Below are positions 45,815 to 54,977 of a stretch of 64,000 bases of DNA, piece after piece. The stretch comes from Gammaproteobacteria bacterium (lineage in GTDB: Bacteria; Pseudomonadota; Gammaproteobacteria; Pseudomonadales; Pseudohongiellaceae): NCBI GenBank assembly GCA_024644515.1, contig JAHEHN010000001.1, positions 1 through 64,000 of the forward strand, read 5' to 3'. Each line of letters begins with the position of its first letter. Within the stretch, counting starts at the first letter, position 1. Position numbers and translations under genes: made by a program. The notes beneath the pieces are model-generated. The model was not told where the DNA came from and did not search any database. It saw nothing but the letters and a program-made list of their open reading frames with translations.

Positions 45815-46426
45815 CTAATTGACGCGTTTGACCTGAATAAAGCCACCCAGTCGTTTTGACGTCAAGCGGTAGGAGTTACCCCAGATAGTTGGGTAAATCC
45901 TGACTTCCTCGCCTTCTTTAAGGAAATAGCGCTTGGTAATCATCTGCTGCCATTTCTGACCGCTGGATAAGGTGATTACTGACATGCCCTGACCAATCTG
46001 CCTGATTGAGGCAATGGTAGCTATCAGTTCCTTCTGTCCTTCATCGCCTTCCACTATCCTTGTTGACTGGCTTGAGTTGGCAGTCTCGGTGTTGCGGCCA
46101 AAATCTTCTATTTCTTCCTGGCCTGCGCCCGGATCAGTCACCTGCTGATTTTCCATGGCTGGCTCATCACTGGTGACCTCACGGTTTCTTGTGGGCAAAC
46201 TAACTACAGGTAAATTGTCTGGATTGGCGCGAGGAGCAGGCCTTTCCAGCTCAACCACACTGCTGACTTCACTGGCTTCGATCCGGTCGTAACAGGCATA
46301 ACGGGCTTGACGATCGGTGATTGAACGGCAATCGGTAAAGTCAGTTTCCTGGGCAAAAGTGCTCAGGCAGTAAGTAGAGAGAATTGCCAGGAGCAATCCT
46401 TTAACCAGTAAGCTGGGTGATGTCAT
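45815..46426 (-). CDS. Exported protein with CYDRI motif
   Basis: A 203-residue exported protein of unknown function. From the ATG at 46426, a signal peptide ends FAQE; then TDCRSITDRQARYACYDRIE, a paired-Cys motif seen in several periplasmic proteins, including type VI-associated TagO/VasI-like ones. No other type VI gene is present, so that link is not claimed. A Glu/Pro-rich, probably disordered middle (about 60-125) leads to a beta-rich C-terminal domain with SVITLSSGQKWQQM and GNSYRLTSKRLGG. Confidence 0.65.
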   Translation of the reverse strand: MTSPSLLVKGLLLAILSTYCLSTFAQETDFTDCRSITDRQARYACYDRIEASEVSSVVELERPAPRANPDNLPVVSLPTRNREVTSDEPAMENQQVTDPGAGQEEIEDFGRNTETANSSQSTRIVEGDEGQKELIATIASIRQIGQGMSVITLSSGQKWQQMITKRYFLKEGEEVRIYPTIWGNSYRLTSKRLGGFIQVKRVN

Positions 46427-46859
46427 GTGCAGGTTCTTTATATGTTTATTGAATGAATGGATTGTATTTTTAATGTACGTGGGCATTTAATGTTTGAGGA
46501 TCTTTTTATGTCAACTGTGTCTTTGCAAGCCCGTGACCCTGGAAAATCAGTATATAGTAGCGCTTTTTGCAGTTCAATCATGTAAATAGTAAGGGTTCAA
46601 TAAGTGATCAGGATATATTCACTTGAATAATCAGTTTGCCTGCAAGCCCTTGTTTCCGAATGGTCGTTGCCGTTTTATGAATATTTTTTCCGGGATGGGC
46701 GAAATTATTTGATGCATCTGTCAATATCCTATTCGTACATAATGACTGCAATAATCCATTTTAAATTAATCATACTGGTTTGTTTTTTTGATAGACGTTT
46801 GTCAGAAACTTTCAGTTTAATTTTCATATAACCTTTAAATAGCTTTTAAGAAACTTTTA
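46427..46859. other. 433-nt divergent intergenic region
   Basis: AT-rich region between the CYDRI-motif gene and the haloperoxidase gene. No ORF, RNA or strong inverted repeat seen. It must contain both divergent promoters. Confidence 0.5.
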
Positions 46860-49130
46860 ATGCTGAGCAGGCACTTTACATTTACTCTACTCTTTTTGTC
46901 AGGCTTCCTTCTGAGTAGCAGTTTAACTGCGCAGGAAAGAGAGGTCGCCGTCGCCAATTTTAACCTTGGCAGTGGACAATTGTGTTTTCCCATGCAGTTG
47001 AGTAAGGATGACAGCATCTATGATGTCTGTCTGGCCTTTGATCCTGACGCTGCTCGACCACAATTCATTCTTAACAGTTATAGTGCTGTAGTTCATGATA
47101 TGGCAAAGATGCCCTATTTTAGTAATGAACAGGGACTGGTTTTACCGCTGGTAAAATTTAGCAATGGTGTTGCCTTTGCCGATGTGGTGATGGATGTATC
47201 TCTTGATTCGTCAACCGATGAGTATACTTTTACTGTGATTGCTGCCAGACGCCTGCGTTATGATCTTGATCACTCGGCGGCACGGGTATGGAACGAAGCT
47301 CTACTGCAAAGTATTCGCGGTGATCTGGCGCGACCAACCGTGCATGCGCGCAATCTTTTCCATACTGCAGTGGCCATGTATGACGCCTGGGCGGTGATAG
47401 AGCAGGGGGCTGCAAGTAATTATCTGCTGGGGCAAAACCTTCATGGTTTCAGCTGTAATTTTAATGGTTTCAGCGCGCCGCAGAACAAACAGGATGCGCA
47501 GCGTAAAGCCATTAGCTATGCCGCTTATCAACTGCTCAAGCACCGTTTTGCTGATGCGCCGGATGCTGAAAGTGTTATGGGCATCTATGAAGATCTGATG
47601 TTGTTATCGGGTTTTGATGCAGAATTTGAGTCAACAAATTACAGCAGCGGATCCGCGGCAGCGTTGGGTAACTATATAGCACAATGCGTCATTGACTATG
47701 GCTTGAGTGATGGGGCAAATGAAAGCAATGACTATGCCTCTTTGATTTACCAGCCGCTTAATGAGCCCATGTTTCCCGAGCGCCCGGGCAATACCACACT
47801 AAGTGATCCGGATCGTTGGCAGCCGCTTTCCTTTGAGGTTTTCAGGGATCAAAGTGGTAACGTGTTCAATCAATCCACACCGGAGTTTGTCAGTCCGGAA
47901 TGGGGCTCAGTGTTACCGTTTGCCCTGCAAGATTCCGATCGTACCACTTATCAGCGTGATGGCGCCCAATGGCAGGTTTATCATGACCCCGGCAGCCATG
48001 CCCTGTTAAAAGAAGAAGATCAACAGGCCATTTTCCAATGGAATTTTGAGACCGTCGTGCACTGGTCTTCCCATCTGGATCCCGATGATGGCGTGCTGTG
48101 GGATATTTCTCCGGCGGCTTCCGGCAACCTTGATCGGGTTAATGACTATCCGGTAAATCAGGACCAGATGACTCAATTTTTTGATCAGATAAATGGCGGT
48201 GATCCTTCTTCCGGTCATGCGTTAAATCCTGTGACCGGTCAACCCTATCAATCTCAACTGGTTCCCCGGGGTGACTATACGCGGGTACTGGCTGAGTTCT
48301 GGGCAGATGGGCCGGATTCGGAAACCCCCCCCGGACACTGGTTCACTATTTTCAATCATGTGACAGATGACCCCTTATTGGAAAAACGTATCGCCGGTAG
48401 TGGCGCATTGGTCAGTGATCTGGAATGGGATGTGAAAGGTTACCTGGTACTTGGTGGTGCCATGCATGACTCGGCAGTAACCGCCTGGGGTATCAAGGGC
48501 TATTACGATTCGTCCCGGCCGGTGTCAGCCATTCGCCATATGGCCGAGCTGGGTCAGCGCACGTCCTCCTCCCTACCCAATTATGATCCCCAGGGTATGG
48601 GGCTGGTGGATGGCCTGATCGAGCTGGTGGAAAGTGGTGATGTGCTTGCCGGAGACAACGATGAGCATGTCGGCAAGCTCAAGCTATATACCTGGCGCGG
48701 CCCTGACTTTGTTGACGATCCGCAATCCGATTATGCCGGGGTCGGCTGGATTCTGGCGGAAAACTGGTGGCCCTATCAGCGACCCACCTTTGTCTCACCG
48801 CCATTCGCTGGCTATCTCTCCGGGCACAGCACGTTTTCAAGGGCGGCGGCTGAAGTGATGACCCTGTTTACTGGCAGTCCCTATTTTCCAGGGGGATTGG
48901 GTGAATTTGTTGCACCAAAAAATGAATTTCTAGTGTTTGAAGAGGGGCCCTCGGTGGACGTGGTATTGCAGTGGGCGACCTATCAGGATGCCTCGGATCA
49001 GACCAGTCTTTCCCGGATATGGGGTGGTATTCATCCCCCGATGGATGATATTCCGGGACGTTTGATAGGAATCACTATTGGTCAGGATGCCTATCAGATG
49101 GCTCAGAAATATTTTTCTGGTAATCCCTGA
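46860..49130 (+). CDS. Vanadium-dependent haloperoxidase-family protein
   Basis: A 756-residue exported protein (signal peptide ending LTAQ) of the vanadium haloperoxidase/PAP2 superfamily. All vanadate-site residues are present with the spacing of known enzymes: Lys546 and Arg553 (KGYYDSSRP), Ser654-Gly655-His656 (YLSGHSTF), and Arg719 and His725 (RIWGGIHPP). An all-helical domain precedes (about 140-400). Such enzymes oxidise halide with hydrogen peroxide to hypohalous acid; the halide preference cannot be read. It has an unusually long N-terminal beta-type region (about 26-130). It faces the FG-GAP protein tail to tail, with 28 nt between stops. Confidence 0.87.
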   Translation: MLSRHFTFTLLFLSGFLLSSSLTAQEREVAVANFNLGSGQLCFPMQLSKDDSIYDVCLAFDPDAARPQFILNSYSAVVHDMAKMPYFSNEQGLVLPLVKFSNGVAFADVVMDVSLDSSTDEYTFTVIAARRLRYDLDHSAARVWNEALLQSIRGDLARPTVHARNLFHTAVAMYDAWAVIEQGAASNYLLGQNLHGFSCNFNGFSAPQNKQDAQRKAISYAAYQLLKHRFADAPDAESVMGIYEDLMLLSGFDAEFESTNYSSGSAAALGNYIAQCVIDYGLSDGANESNDYASLIYQPLNEPMFPERPGNTTLSDPDRWQPLSFEVFRDQSGNVFNQSTPEFVSPEWGSVLPFALQDSDRTTYQRDGAQWQVYHDPGSHALLKEEDQQAIFQWNFETVVHWSSHLDPDDGVLWDISPAASGNLDRVNDYPVNQDQMTQFFDQINGGDPSSGHALNPVTGQPYQSQLVPRGDYTRVLAEFWADGPDSETPPGHWFTIFNHVTDDPLLEKRIAGSGALVSDLEWDVKGYLVLGGAMHDSAVTAWGIKGYYDSSRPVSAIRHMAELGQRTSSSLPNYDPQGMGLVDGLIELVESGDVLAGDNDEHVGKLKLYTWRGPDFVDDPQSDYAGVGWILAENWWPYQRPTFVSPPFAGYLSGHSTFSRAAAEVMTLFTGSPYFPGGLGEFVAPKNEFLVFEEGPSVDVVLQWATYQDASDQTSLSRIWGGIHPPMDDIPGRLIGITIGQDAYQMAQKYFSGNP

Positions 49131-49158
49131 GCGCCAGACAAGTGAGCTGCCCGGGACT

Positions 49159-51621
49159 TCAGGGCGAGATATAAAACGTTTGATCTGCGTCTACATTCGT
49201 GAGGATACGTTCGTTGCCAGATGGCCAGACCACCCGTATTTCCTCTATCACGGTTTGGCTGCCCAGGCCAAAATGCGCTACTACGGGATCCTGTGAAAGA
49301 AAATTACTGCCGGCTCTAAGCTCGCGCATCTGGCTTACACCATTGCTGGTGAGATAAATCCGCGCGCCAATGGCCTCGGTATTTTTGTCCTCGCCTTCCA
49401 GCCTGACATCAAGCCAATGTTGACCATAGAGACCGCGATTTTCATACAAGCGGGGTCGGCTGCGGTTATTGGCCACCAGGATATCGATGTCACCATCGCG
49501 GTCATAGTCGAAACAGACAACACCGCGACCCTGATGGGTATCATCCACACCCCTTATCTCTGCCTGGTTGGCAAATGAGCCGTCCTGTAAATTCACAAAC
49601 AGACGTGATCGATCTTCCAGGTAGATACCAAAATCGGGGTTATGATCTCCGGTATAGCCATTGGTTTGAAACAGATCCAGAAAGCCGTCGTTATTGAAGT
49701 CAGCAAAGCAGGTGCCCCAGCCCCAGCCACCATCTCTGGTTCTGGTTTTTCCGGTAATGTCTGTGAACGTACCATCTCCATTATTGCTGTAAAGACGGTT
49801 ACCATCGACTTCCGGATTTTCCAGAGTATGGTCATAGACACTGGTAACAAACCAGTCCAGATCACCATCATTATCAAAATCCCCTACCGTTGCGCCCATA
49901 CCAAAATCATCGGTGATTTCAGGACCGGTAACAGTGGTAAAGGTGCCGTCGCTATCACTCATAAAGACCTGGCTGGTGCCAAAATCAGCGGCAATTAGAA
50001 TGTCCAGCCAGCCATCGTTATTAATGTCAGCAAAGTTGCCGGTAAAGCCATTGGTAATGACTTCTTCAAGTCCTGCCGTCTCACTGACATCGGTGAAGGT
50101 ATTGTCAGCGTTTTGCCTGAACAGGCGTTTTTCCTGCGCGTTACTCATCCAGTGGGTGATGAGAAAATCCAGGTCACCATCCTTGTCATAATCGGCAAAA
50201 CTGGAACTCATACTTTCAAAAACGATGGGGATTTTCGCTACCTGTGTAACATCAGAAAAAGTACCGTCCTGGTTGTTGCGGAAAAGAATCGGTTGGGTGG
50301 TTTTGTTGATCCCGTTCACCATCAGGTCAAGCCAGCCATCGCCATCATAATCGGCAAAGGTGGCGCCGGAATTTTGAGCCTGGGTATCGTCGTCTATGAC
50401 ATTTGCCGGGAGCGCAATATCCACACCGGCTTCTTCTGCCACCTCGATGAAAGAGCCATTACCAAGATTTCGATAGAGCAGATTTTTGCCGATATCGCCC
50501 TGGGTAAAATATAAATCTACCCATCCATCCTTGTCATAATCGCCAGCAGCGACACCAGAGACCAGCAAGGTTAATTCTTCAGCCAGGTCATCGTCTTCCG
50601 GCAGAAATCCATGCTGATGGTCTATGCCGGCACGTAATCCGACTTCTTCAAAAACCCACTCATTGCCTATTACCGACAGTATGGCAAAAGCATTGCTAAT
50701 GACTTCTCCACCGATAGCGACAGAAAAATTCAGTTGGTAATCACCACTGCCAAAAGTAGGTAAGGTGGTTAGCGGAAAATTACGGAATTTTTTTGCTTTG
50801 CCCCTGACAGCGATTTCCGGCAGTGGCGTTTCTTCAAAGCCGCTGCCAAGGACGTAGGAAAAGATCTGATCACCATTACTGATCCACACGCTATAGTCGG
50901 CAGTTTGATTGCTGTAGTTGCCGGGATCGAAATCCAGGGCCAGAGTGACGTTTTCCGATTCCACTACCTCGAGACGGGTACTACCGTTAACTGTTATCAG
51001 TGAAGTTACGTCCGCTTCATCGAATACCTCGGGATCCGTGCCGGAAATATGTTCAAGCATATTGCTCAGGCCATCACTGTCCGAGTCATTCAGATTGGCG
51101 CCACTGGCATTGAGAAAATCCATCAGGGCAGAGGCATCCGGTGCCTCGCCACTGATTTTTTTGGTCCTGCTGGTAATAATGCCAGCCAGACTGCAGCTGG
51201 GTGGCTCCTGACCATTCATGCTCATGGAACTGATGGCGTTTGCAGGAGACCTCACCGATATCAGTCGGGCCTCGACATCGAGTCTTACTCGTGGCACATC
51301 GAATAGCCAGTAATCACATAGGTCAATTTCAGTTTCATGGTAATCAAGGCACAGGATAAGTCCGGTCTCGGCATAGGAGTCGGCCTGAATGCTGGCGGGT
51401 AAGTCCTCGTGCACGGGGTCGGGTTGTCCATCACCCAGAATGAGGACTCCTTGCTGAAACTTGGTCGCGGCGAATCCACTTTCCGAGCCATCACAGAGTC
51501 CGCTCAAGGCAGCAGTTTGCTGGGCAGTCAGTTGCACATTAGCCAACACTGGCGCATTAAATGCCAGGCATAGTATGAATAGAAATCCTTTTCCCCTATC
51601 TGGAAAGCAGCTGGGTTTCAT
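49159..51621 (-). CDS. FG-GAP/VCBS repeat protein with ASPIC-UnbV domain (CRTAC1-like)
   Basis: A secreted protein of 820 residues, signal peptide ending VLAN. Residues about 180-200 carry a Ca-binding DSDSDGLS-type loop, as in thrombospondin type 3 repeats. From about 360 to 690 there are seven FG-GAP-type Ca loops (for example DYDKDGWVDLYF, DYDGDGWLDLMV, DINNDGWLDILI, DFDNDGDLDWFV, DYDRDGDIDILV), which form a beta-propeller. The C-terminal ~90 residues match ASPIC/UnbV (GARIYLTSNG, FGLGSQTVIEEIRVVWPSG). Likely extracellular, Ca-stabilised binding or adhesion protein. Convergent with the haloperoxidase gene. Confidence 0.88.
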   Translation of the reverse strand: MKPSCFPDRGKGFLFILCLAFNAPVLANVQLTAQQTAALSGLCDGSESGFAATKFQQGVLILGDGQPDPVHEDLPASIQADSYAETGLILCLDYHETEIDLCDYWLFDVPRVRLDVEARLISVRSPANAISSMSMNGQEPPSCSLAGIITSRTKKISGEAPDASALMDFLNASGANLNDSDSDGLSNMLEHISGTDPEVFDEADVTSLITVNGSTRLEVVESENVTLALDFDPGNYSNQTADYSVWISNGDQIFSYVLGSGFEETPLPEIAVRGKAKKFRNFPLTTLPTFGSGDYQLNFSVAIGGEVISNAFAILSVIGNEWVFEEVGLRAGIDHQHGFLPEDDDLAEELTLLVSGVAAGDYDKDGWVDLYFTQGDIGKNLLYRNLGNGSFIEVAEEAGVDIALPANVIDDDTQAQNSGATFADYDGDGWLDLMVNGINKTTQPILFRNNQDGTFSDVTQVAKIPIVFESMSSSFADYDKDGDLDFLITHWMSNAQEKRLFRQNADNTFTDVSETAGLEEVITNGFTGNFADINNDGWLDILIAADFGTSQVFMSDSDGTFTTVTGPEITDDFGMGATVGDFDNDGDLDWFVTSVYDHTLENPEVDGNRLYSNNGDGTFTDITGKTRTRDGGWGWGTCFADFNNDGFLDLFQTNGYTGDHNPDFGIYLEDRSRLFVNLQDGSFANQAEIRGVDDTHQGRGVVCFDYDRDGDIDILVANNRSRPRLYENRGLYGQHWLDVRLEGEDKNTEAIGARIYLTSNGVSQMRELRAGSNFLSQDPVVAHFGLGSQTVIEEIRVVWPSGNERILTNVDADQTFYISP

Positions 51622-51823
51622 TACGTGTATTTTTAATTCTTCTACAGGGAAGGTCAGGGTAAACAGGTAAGCGGATTATGTCCATAATTCCTGCAATATT
51701 GCTTCAAGGATTAACCAGGTCATAGACAGGCTTCAGTAAAAATTGCTAACAAGCAATAAAAGAAGTGGGCTTATGTATTGGCTAAATTTGTGCTGAAGAA
51801 GGGTATATGATGAAAAAGCTTTG

Positions 51824-51854
51824 GGCCCTGAAGAAAGCCAATAACTTCAGGGCC
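51824..51854 (-). terminator. Rho-independent terminator of the lipoprotein gene at 51885
   Basis: GGCCCTGAAG (51824-51833) and CTTCAGGGCC (51845-51854) form a perfect 10-bp stem with an 11-nt loop. On the minus strand a U5 run follows after five bases, and the hairpin is 31 nt beyond the stop. Confidence 0.75.
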
Positions 51855-51884
51855 ATTGCAAATCAAGGCATTGAGAAAACAGTT

Positions 51885-52382
51885 TTACTGACATTGCATC
51901 AAGCCGACCATCAGGTCATAGCTTCTATCATAGTCTTCACAATTGGGTAACAGGTCACCCGGTGCGGCTACTCCTATTGGGCGACAATTGATATGCCTTA
52001 CAGTACCAGGCTCATAAACGCGTGCCTGTTCCTGGCCACCAGCGGGACAGATTTTTGCGATCCTGTCGTCACAGTCCACGTCATCCAGCATGGCGCAGGC
52101 GAACAGGTTAACACCGGTGTTATCTTGCAGGCGATAGCCCCAAAATACCATTTCGTTGCCAACGCGTCCGTTGGTGCCGGTCCCTGTGGCATTGGCGAGC
52201 TGAGGAACAATTTCGCTAACCGGTTGGCTAAATACATTGTCAGGCCCTGCAGAAACTCCCATGGTTCGTTCTATGCGGGGCTGTCTTTCGATGGGAGTAC
52301 AGGCCGCTATTAATACCAGAAGCGATAAAACAAAAGGGGTTTGCCAGTTGATTGTGAGCTTCCTTAAAGTGAGTTTGTTCAT
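51885..52382 (-). CDS. Hypothetical lipoprotein
   Basis: A 165-residue lipoprotein with lipobox LIAAC (Cys at 28) after a hydrophobic signal. The mature part has six Cys (ACAML, VDCDD, KICP, INCRP, NCEDY, QCQ), suggesting disulfides in the periplasm or outer membrane. The middle has VGNEMVFWGYRLQDNTG. I do not recognise a family. Confidence 0.65.
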   Translation of the reverse strand: MNKLTLRKLTINWQTPFVLSLLVLIAACTPIERQPRIERTMGVSAGPDNVFSQPVSEIVPQLANATGTGTNGRVGNEMVFWGYRLQDNTGVNLFACAMLDDVDCDDRIAKICPAGGQEQARVYEPGTVRHINCRPIGVAAPGDLLPNCEDYDRSYDLMVGLMQCQ

Positions 52383-52522
52383 GATTCTCCTTCTATAATC
52401 TAAAAAAAAGACCTACGAACATCTTAATCGCACCCTGATCTATTCATGCTATTAGTACGTCGCCAGTTAAGACTTGATTTCGGGCAAATTCCTTTCACAA
52501 ATACGGAATTTATTTTTTAAAA

Positions 52523-52557
52523 GGAAAGAAGGGGGCAAGACAGAATTCTCCCTTTCC
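52523..52557 (-). terminator. Possible terminator of the aldo/keto reductase gene
   Basis: CTTTCC (52552-52557) and GGAAAG (52523-52528) pair, with further imperfect G/C pairing inside, and a U4 run follows on the minus strand. The stem begins right at the stop codon of the gene at 52558. It is imperfect, so the call is weak. Confidence 0.4.
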
Positions 52558-53577
52558 CTAGCCCATGGGATACAGGCAATCCTTGTGCACTGCATCACAC
52601 TGTTTCAGTACCTCATCACCCAGGGTTATATCAAAGGCTGCCAGGCTGTCGTCCAGCTGTTCGGCCGAGCGGGCGCCAATGATGGTAGAAGCAACAAAAT
52701 CAAATTGCATGCTCCAGGCGGTGGCCAGCGTGACCGGAGACATCCCGGCCTCTTTAGCTATGTCTGCATATCGGGCAGTGGAGGTCAGTGTGCCGGTATT
52801 CACAAAACGCTCAGCCATGGCACGCTGACGGGGATCTTCTGCAGTGAGATAGAATGAAAAGCGGGCGTTTTCCGGGACCTGGCCATCATTGTATTTTCCG
52901 CTCAACACACCGCCGCCAATAGGCGAATAGGGCAGTAGTGAGACATTCTCGCGGCGGCAGACGTTAGCAAGCTCGTCCAGAAAGCGCCGGTTGAGCAGGG
53001 AAAAATTGTTCTGAATAGACTGAAAGCGCGCCATGCCTTCGTAATCGGCAATGGTGTTGCTTTTGGTCAGGCCATAGGCGTTTTCATTAGAAGTGCCCAG
53101 ATAGCGCACTTTGCCAGCCTGCACCAGGCGATCCAGCGCATCCATGGTTTCCAGCATCGGGGTAATGGGGTCAGGCCAGTGAATCTGGTAAAGGTCAATA
53201 TAGTCCACGTTCAGACGCCGCAAACTGCCTTCCACCGCTGTCTCGATATGATGACGATCCAGTGCTGTCAGGCCATGACGGACAACGGGCACCATCCAAC
53301 CCGAAGCCGCACCGGTGACCTTGGTGGCAATAATCAGGGAATCCCTGGGCTTGGTCTTGATCCATTCCCCGAAAATTTCTTCTGTCAGGCCAATAGTCTT
53401 TTCATCGGGGGGCACCGGATAGATTTCAGCAGTATCAAAAAAGTTGATGCCGCGCTCATAACTCTTATCCAGAATACGAAAGGCCTCTGCCTTGTCGCTC
53501 CAGCTACCAAAACTCATGGTGCCCATACATATGGGGCTGACCCGCAGGCCACTTTTACCTATATAACGATAGTCCAT
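52558..53577 (-). CDS. Aldo/keto reductase
   Basis: A 339-residue NADPH-dependent oxidoreductase with a TIM barrel. The catalytic tetrad is visible: Asp and Tyr in FFDTAEIYP, Lys in IIATKV and His in LYQIHWPD. The strand SLLPYSPIGGGVLSGKY and the cofactor loop STIIGARSAEQLDDSLAAF also match. It is nearest the Tas/potassium-channel-beta-like group. Substrate unknown. Confidence 0.9.
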   Translation of the reverse strand: MDYRYIGKSGLRVSPICMGTMSFGSWSDKAEAFRILDKSYERGINFFDTAEIYPVPPDEKTIGLTEEIFGEWIKTKPRDSLIIATKVTGAASGWMVPVVRHGLTALDRHHIETAVEGSLRRLNVDYIDLYQIHWPDPITPMLETMDALDRLVQAGKVRYLGTSNENAYGLTKSNTIADYEGMARFQSIQNNFSLLNRRFLDELANVCRRENVSLLPYSPIGGGVLSGKYNDGQVPENARFSFYLTAEDPRQRAMAERFVNTGTLTSTARYADIAKEAGMSPVTLATAWSMQFDFVASTIIGARSAEQLDDSLAAFDITLGDEVLKQCDAVHKDCLYPMG

Positions 53578-53714
53578 TGCTGCTCTCTGTTGATATTATC
53601 GATGCCAATCAATGCGCGATCATAGCGAATTTGATCAAACTCTGCAGACTCTTGTTGCGGTAATGAAATGCGCACCTAGTGTAGGCTGAAAAGTACAGTG
53701 TGAAAGGAGACCAT

Positions 53715-54371
53715 TTGGCTATTCCGAGTATTAATTTAGCAGTCTCTGCCTCTCAATCCCAATCTCAACGTATTCTGGAAATTGCACCCTTGTGTTCAAC
53801 AATGACCGGTGCCAGTACTGGATCATTACCTGCGTCTATTCATCTTAGTGTTGATGCAGACAAGCAGGTTATCCTGATTACGTTTGATTTTTTTCATAAT
53901 CCCCATGTTGAGCATAATACCTATACCCATGACAACTCAGCCATGTGGAATCAGGAAGTGTTTGAAGTATTCATTTCTGCAGGGGCAGAAACACCAATGC
54001 GCTATCTGGAAATTGAGTTAAATCCCAATGGTGCATTGTTTTCCGCTTGGGTGACAAACCCTGATGGCACCGGCAGTAATAACCTTTTGGAATTTTTTGC
54101 TGGTCGTGATGCGGGTATTCAAACTTCGGTAGTTAAAGGAGAAAATTCCTGGCACGGAAAGATAATAATTCCCTTGTCTCTATTGGGAAGCTTGCAGGAG
54201 CACTATCGACTTAATTTTTTTCGCATTGTCTCTCAGCAATCCCATGATCCAAAATCATCATGGTCGTGTACTGCAGAATCCTGCGCTTTTCTGGCCTGGA
54301 GTCCCACCTTAAGTGGTGACACGCCAAACTTTCATGTGCCGGCATGTTTCGGTCATTTAACACTGAAATGA
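53715..54371 (+). CDS. CBM9/DOMON-like domain protein
   Basis: A protein of 218 residues with features of the DOMON/CBM9-like fold: IHLSVDADKQVILITFDF, then NQEVFEVFISAGAETPMRYLEIELNPNG (WxxDxxEvFi-type strand and the YxEIexNP motif), and SWHGKIIIPLSLLG. No signal peptide is visible, unlike most secreted CBM9 proteins. The frame opens at GTG 53700, but an AAGGAGA ribosome site overlaps it and lies 5 nt before TTG 53715, so TTG is the better start. Converges with the DUF6702 gene, whose stop is 20 nt away. Confidence 0.7.
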   Translation: MAIPSINLAVSASQSQSQRILEIAPLCSTMTGASTGSLPASIHLSVDADKQVILITFDFFHNPHVEHNTYTHDNSAMWNQEVFEVFISAGAETPMRYLEIELNPNGALFSAWVTNPDGTGSNNLLEFFAGRDAGIQTSVVKGENSWHGKIIIPLSLLGSLQEHYRLNFFRIVSQQSHDPKSSWSCTAESCAFLAWSPTLSGDTPNFHVPACFGHLTLK

Positions 54372-54391
54372 TTTTTTGGCAGCGAAATAGT

Positions 54392-54889
54392 CTATAAGGT
54401 TTGAATGCCGGAATCACTGGCAAAAATCAGCGAGCGCGTACCGGTGTCTTCGTCAGGAGCAAAATAGAAGTTAAGATAATTGGTCATGTCGGGCCAGTAG
54501 TTGCGCAGCATTTCATGGTGCACACTGGTAATTTCGGAAAGCGCAGAGCAGGGTGCTTCCTGGTAGATAAAAAAATACTCGGCCTCCAGTTCCGCGCCTA
54601 TCAATGTCAGCGGAATTTTTTTACCTTTGCTGTCCCAGAGCATAAAGCTGTTGCTTAGCTCAACACTGATTCGCGCCTGGGCCTCTAGATTGTCGAGGCC
54701 ACCCTGTGCCTGCAGATGATTGCCCAGTGTATGCTCCACGTCGTGGGCAAAAGTCCTGTGTACGATTTCCAGCAGTTCAGTACGCGGGTTGCAGGTGATG
54801 GTGGTGAGTACGGTTTTTTCGCGATGGGCTTGCGCGTAAAAAGGTATTAACAGCAAACTGCAAAGACCCGCTAAAAAAGTTCTTTTCAA
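54392..54889 (-). CDS. DUF6702 family exported protein
   Basis: A protein of about 165 residues. From the TTG at 54889 there is a clean signal peptide (LKRTFLAGLCSLLLIPFYAQA), followed by the DUF6702 pattern TTITCNPRTELLEIVHRTFAHDVEHTL, a NSFMLWDSKGKKIPLTLIGAE strand pair and a C-terminal NLIF-type strand. The open frame continues to 55030 across the end of the M1 peptidase gene, and the exact start is uncertain. These genes often accompany M1 peptidases of this type, as here. Confidence 0.72.
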   Translation of the reverse strand: MKRTFLAGLCSLLLIPFYAQAHREKTVLTTITCNPRTELLEIVHRTFAHDVEHTLGNHLQAQGGLDNLEAQARISVELSNSFMLWDSKGKKIPLTLIGAELEAEYFFIYQEAPCSALSEITSVHHEMLRNYWPDMTNYLNFYFAPDEDTGTRSLIFASDSGIQTL

Positions 54890-54977
54890 AAGGCATGCGC
54901 TGGGCGATGCAGTAAATATCAGCAAGCTGGATTTCCAGTTGCTGATATTCAGTAGGTTAAGAAGTGGCACGGTTTGC

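Noticed and set aside
45815-46426. Type VI secretion component (TagO/VasI) based on CYDRI motif
   Set aside because: The short Cys motif is shared by many periplasmic proteins and no other type VI gene is near.
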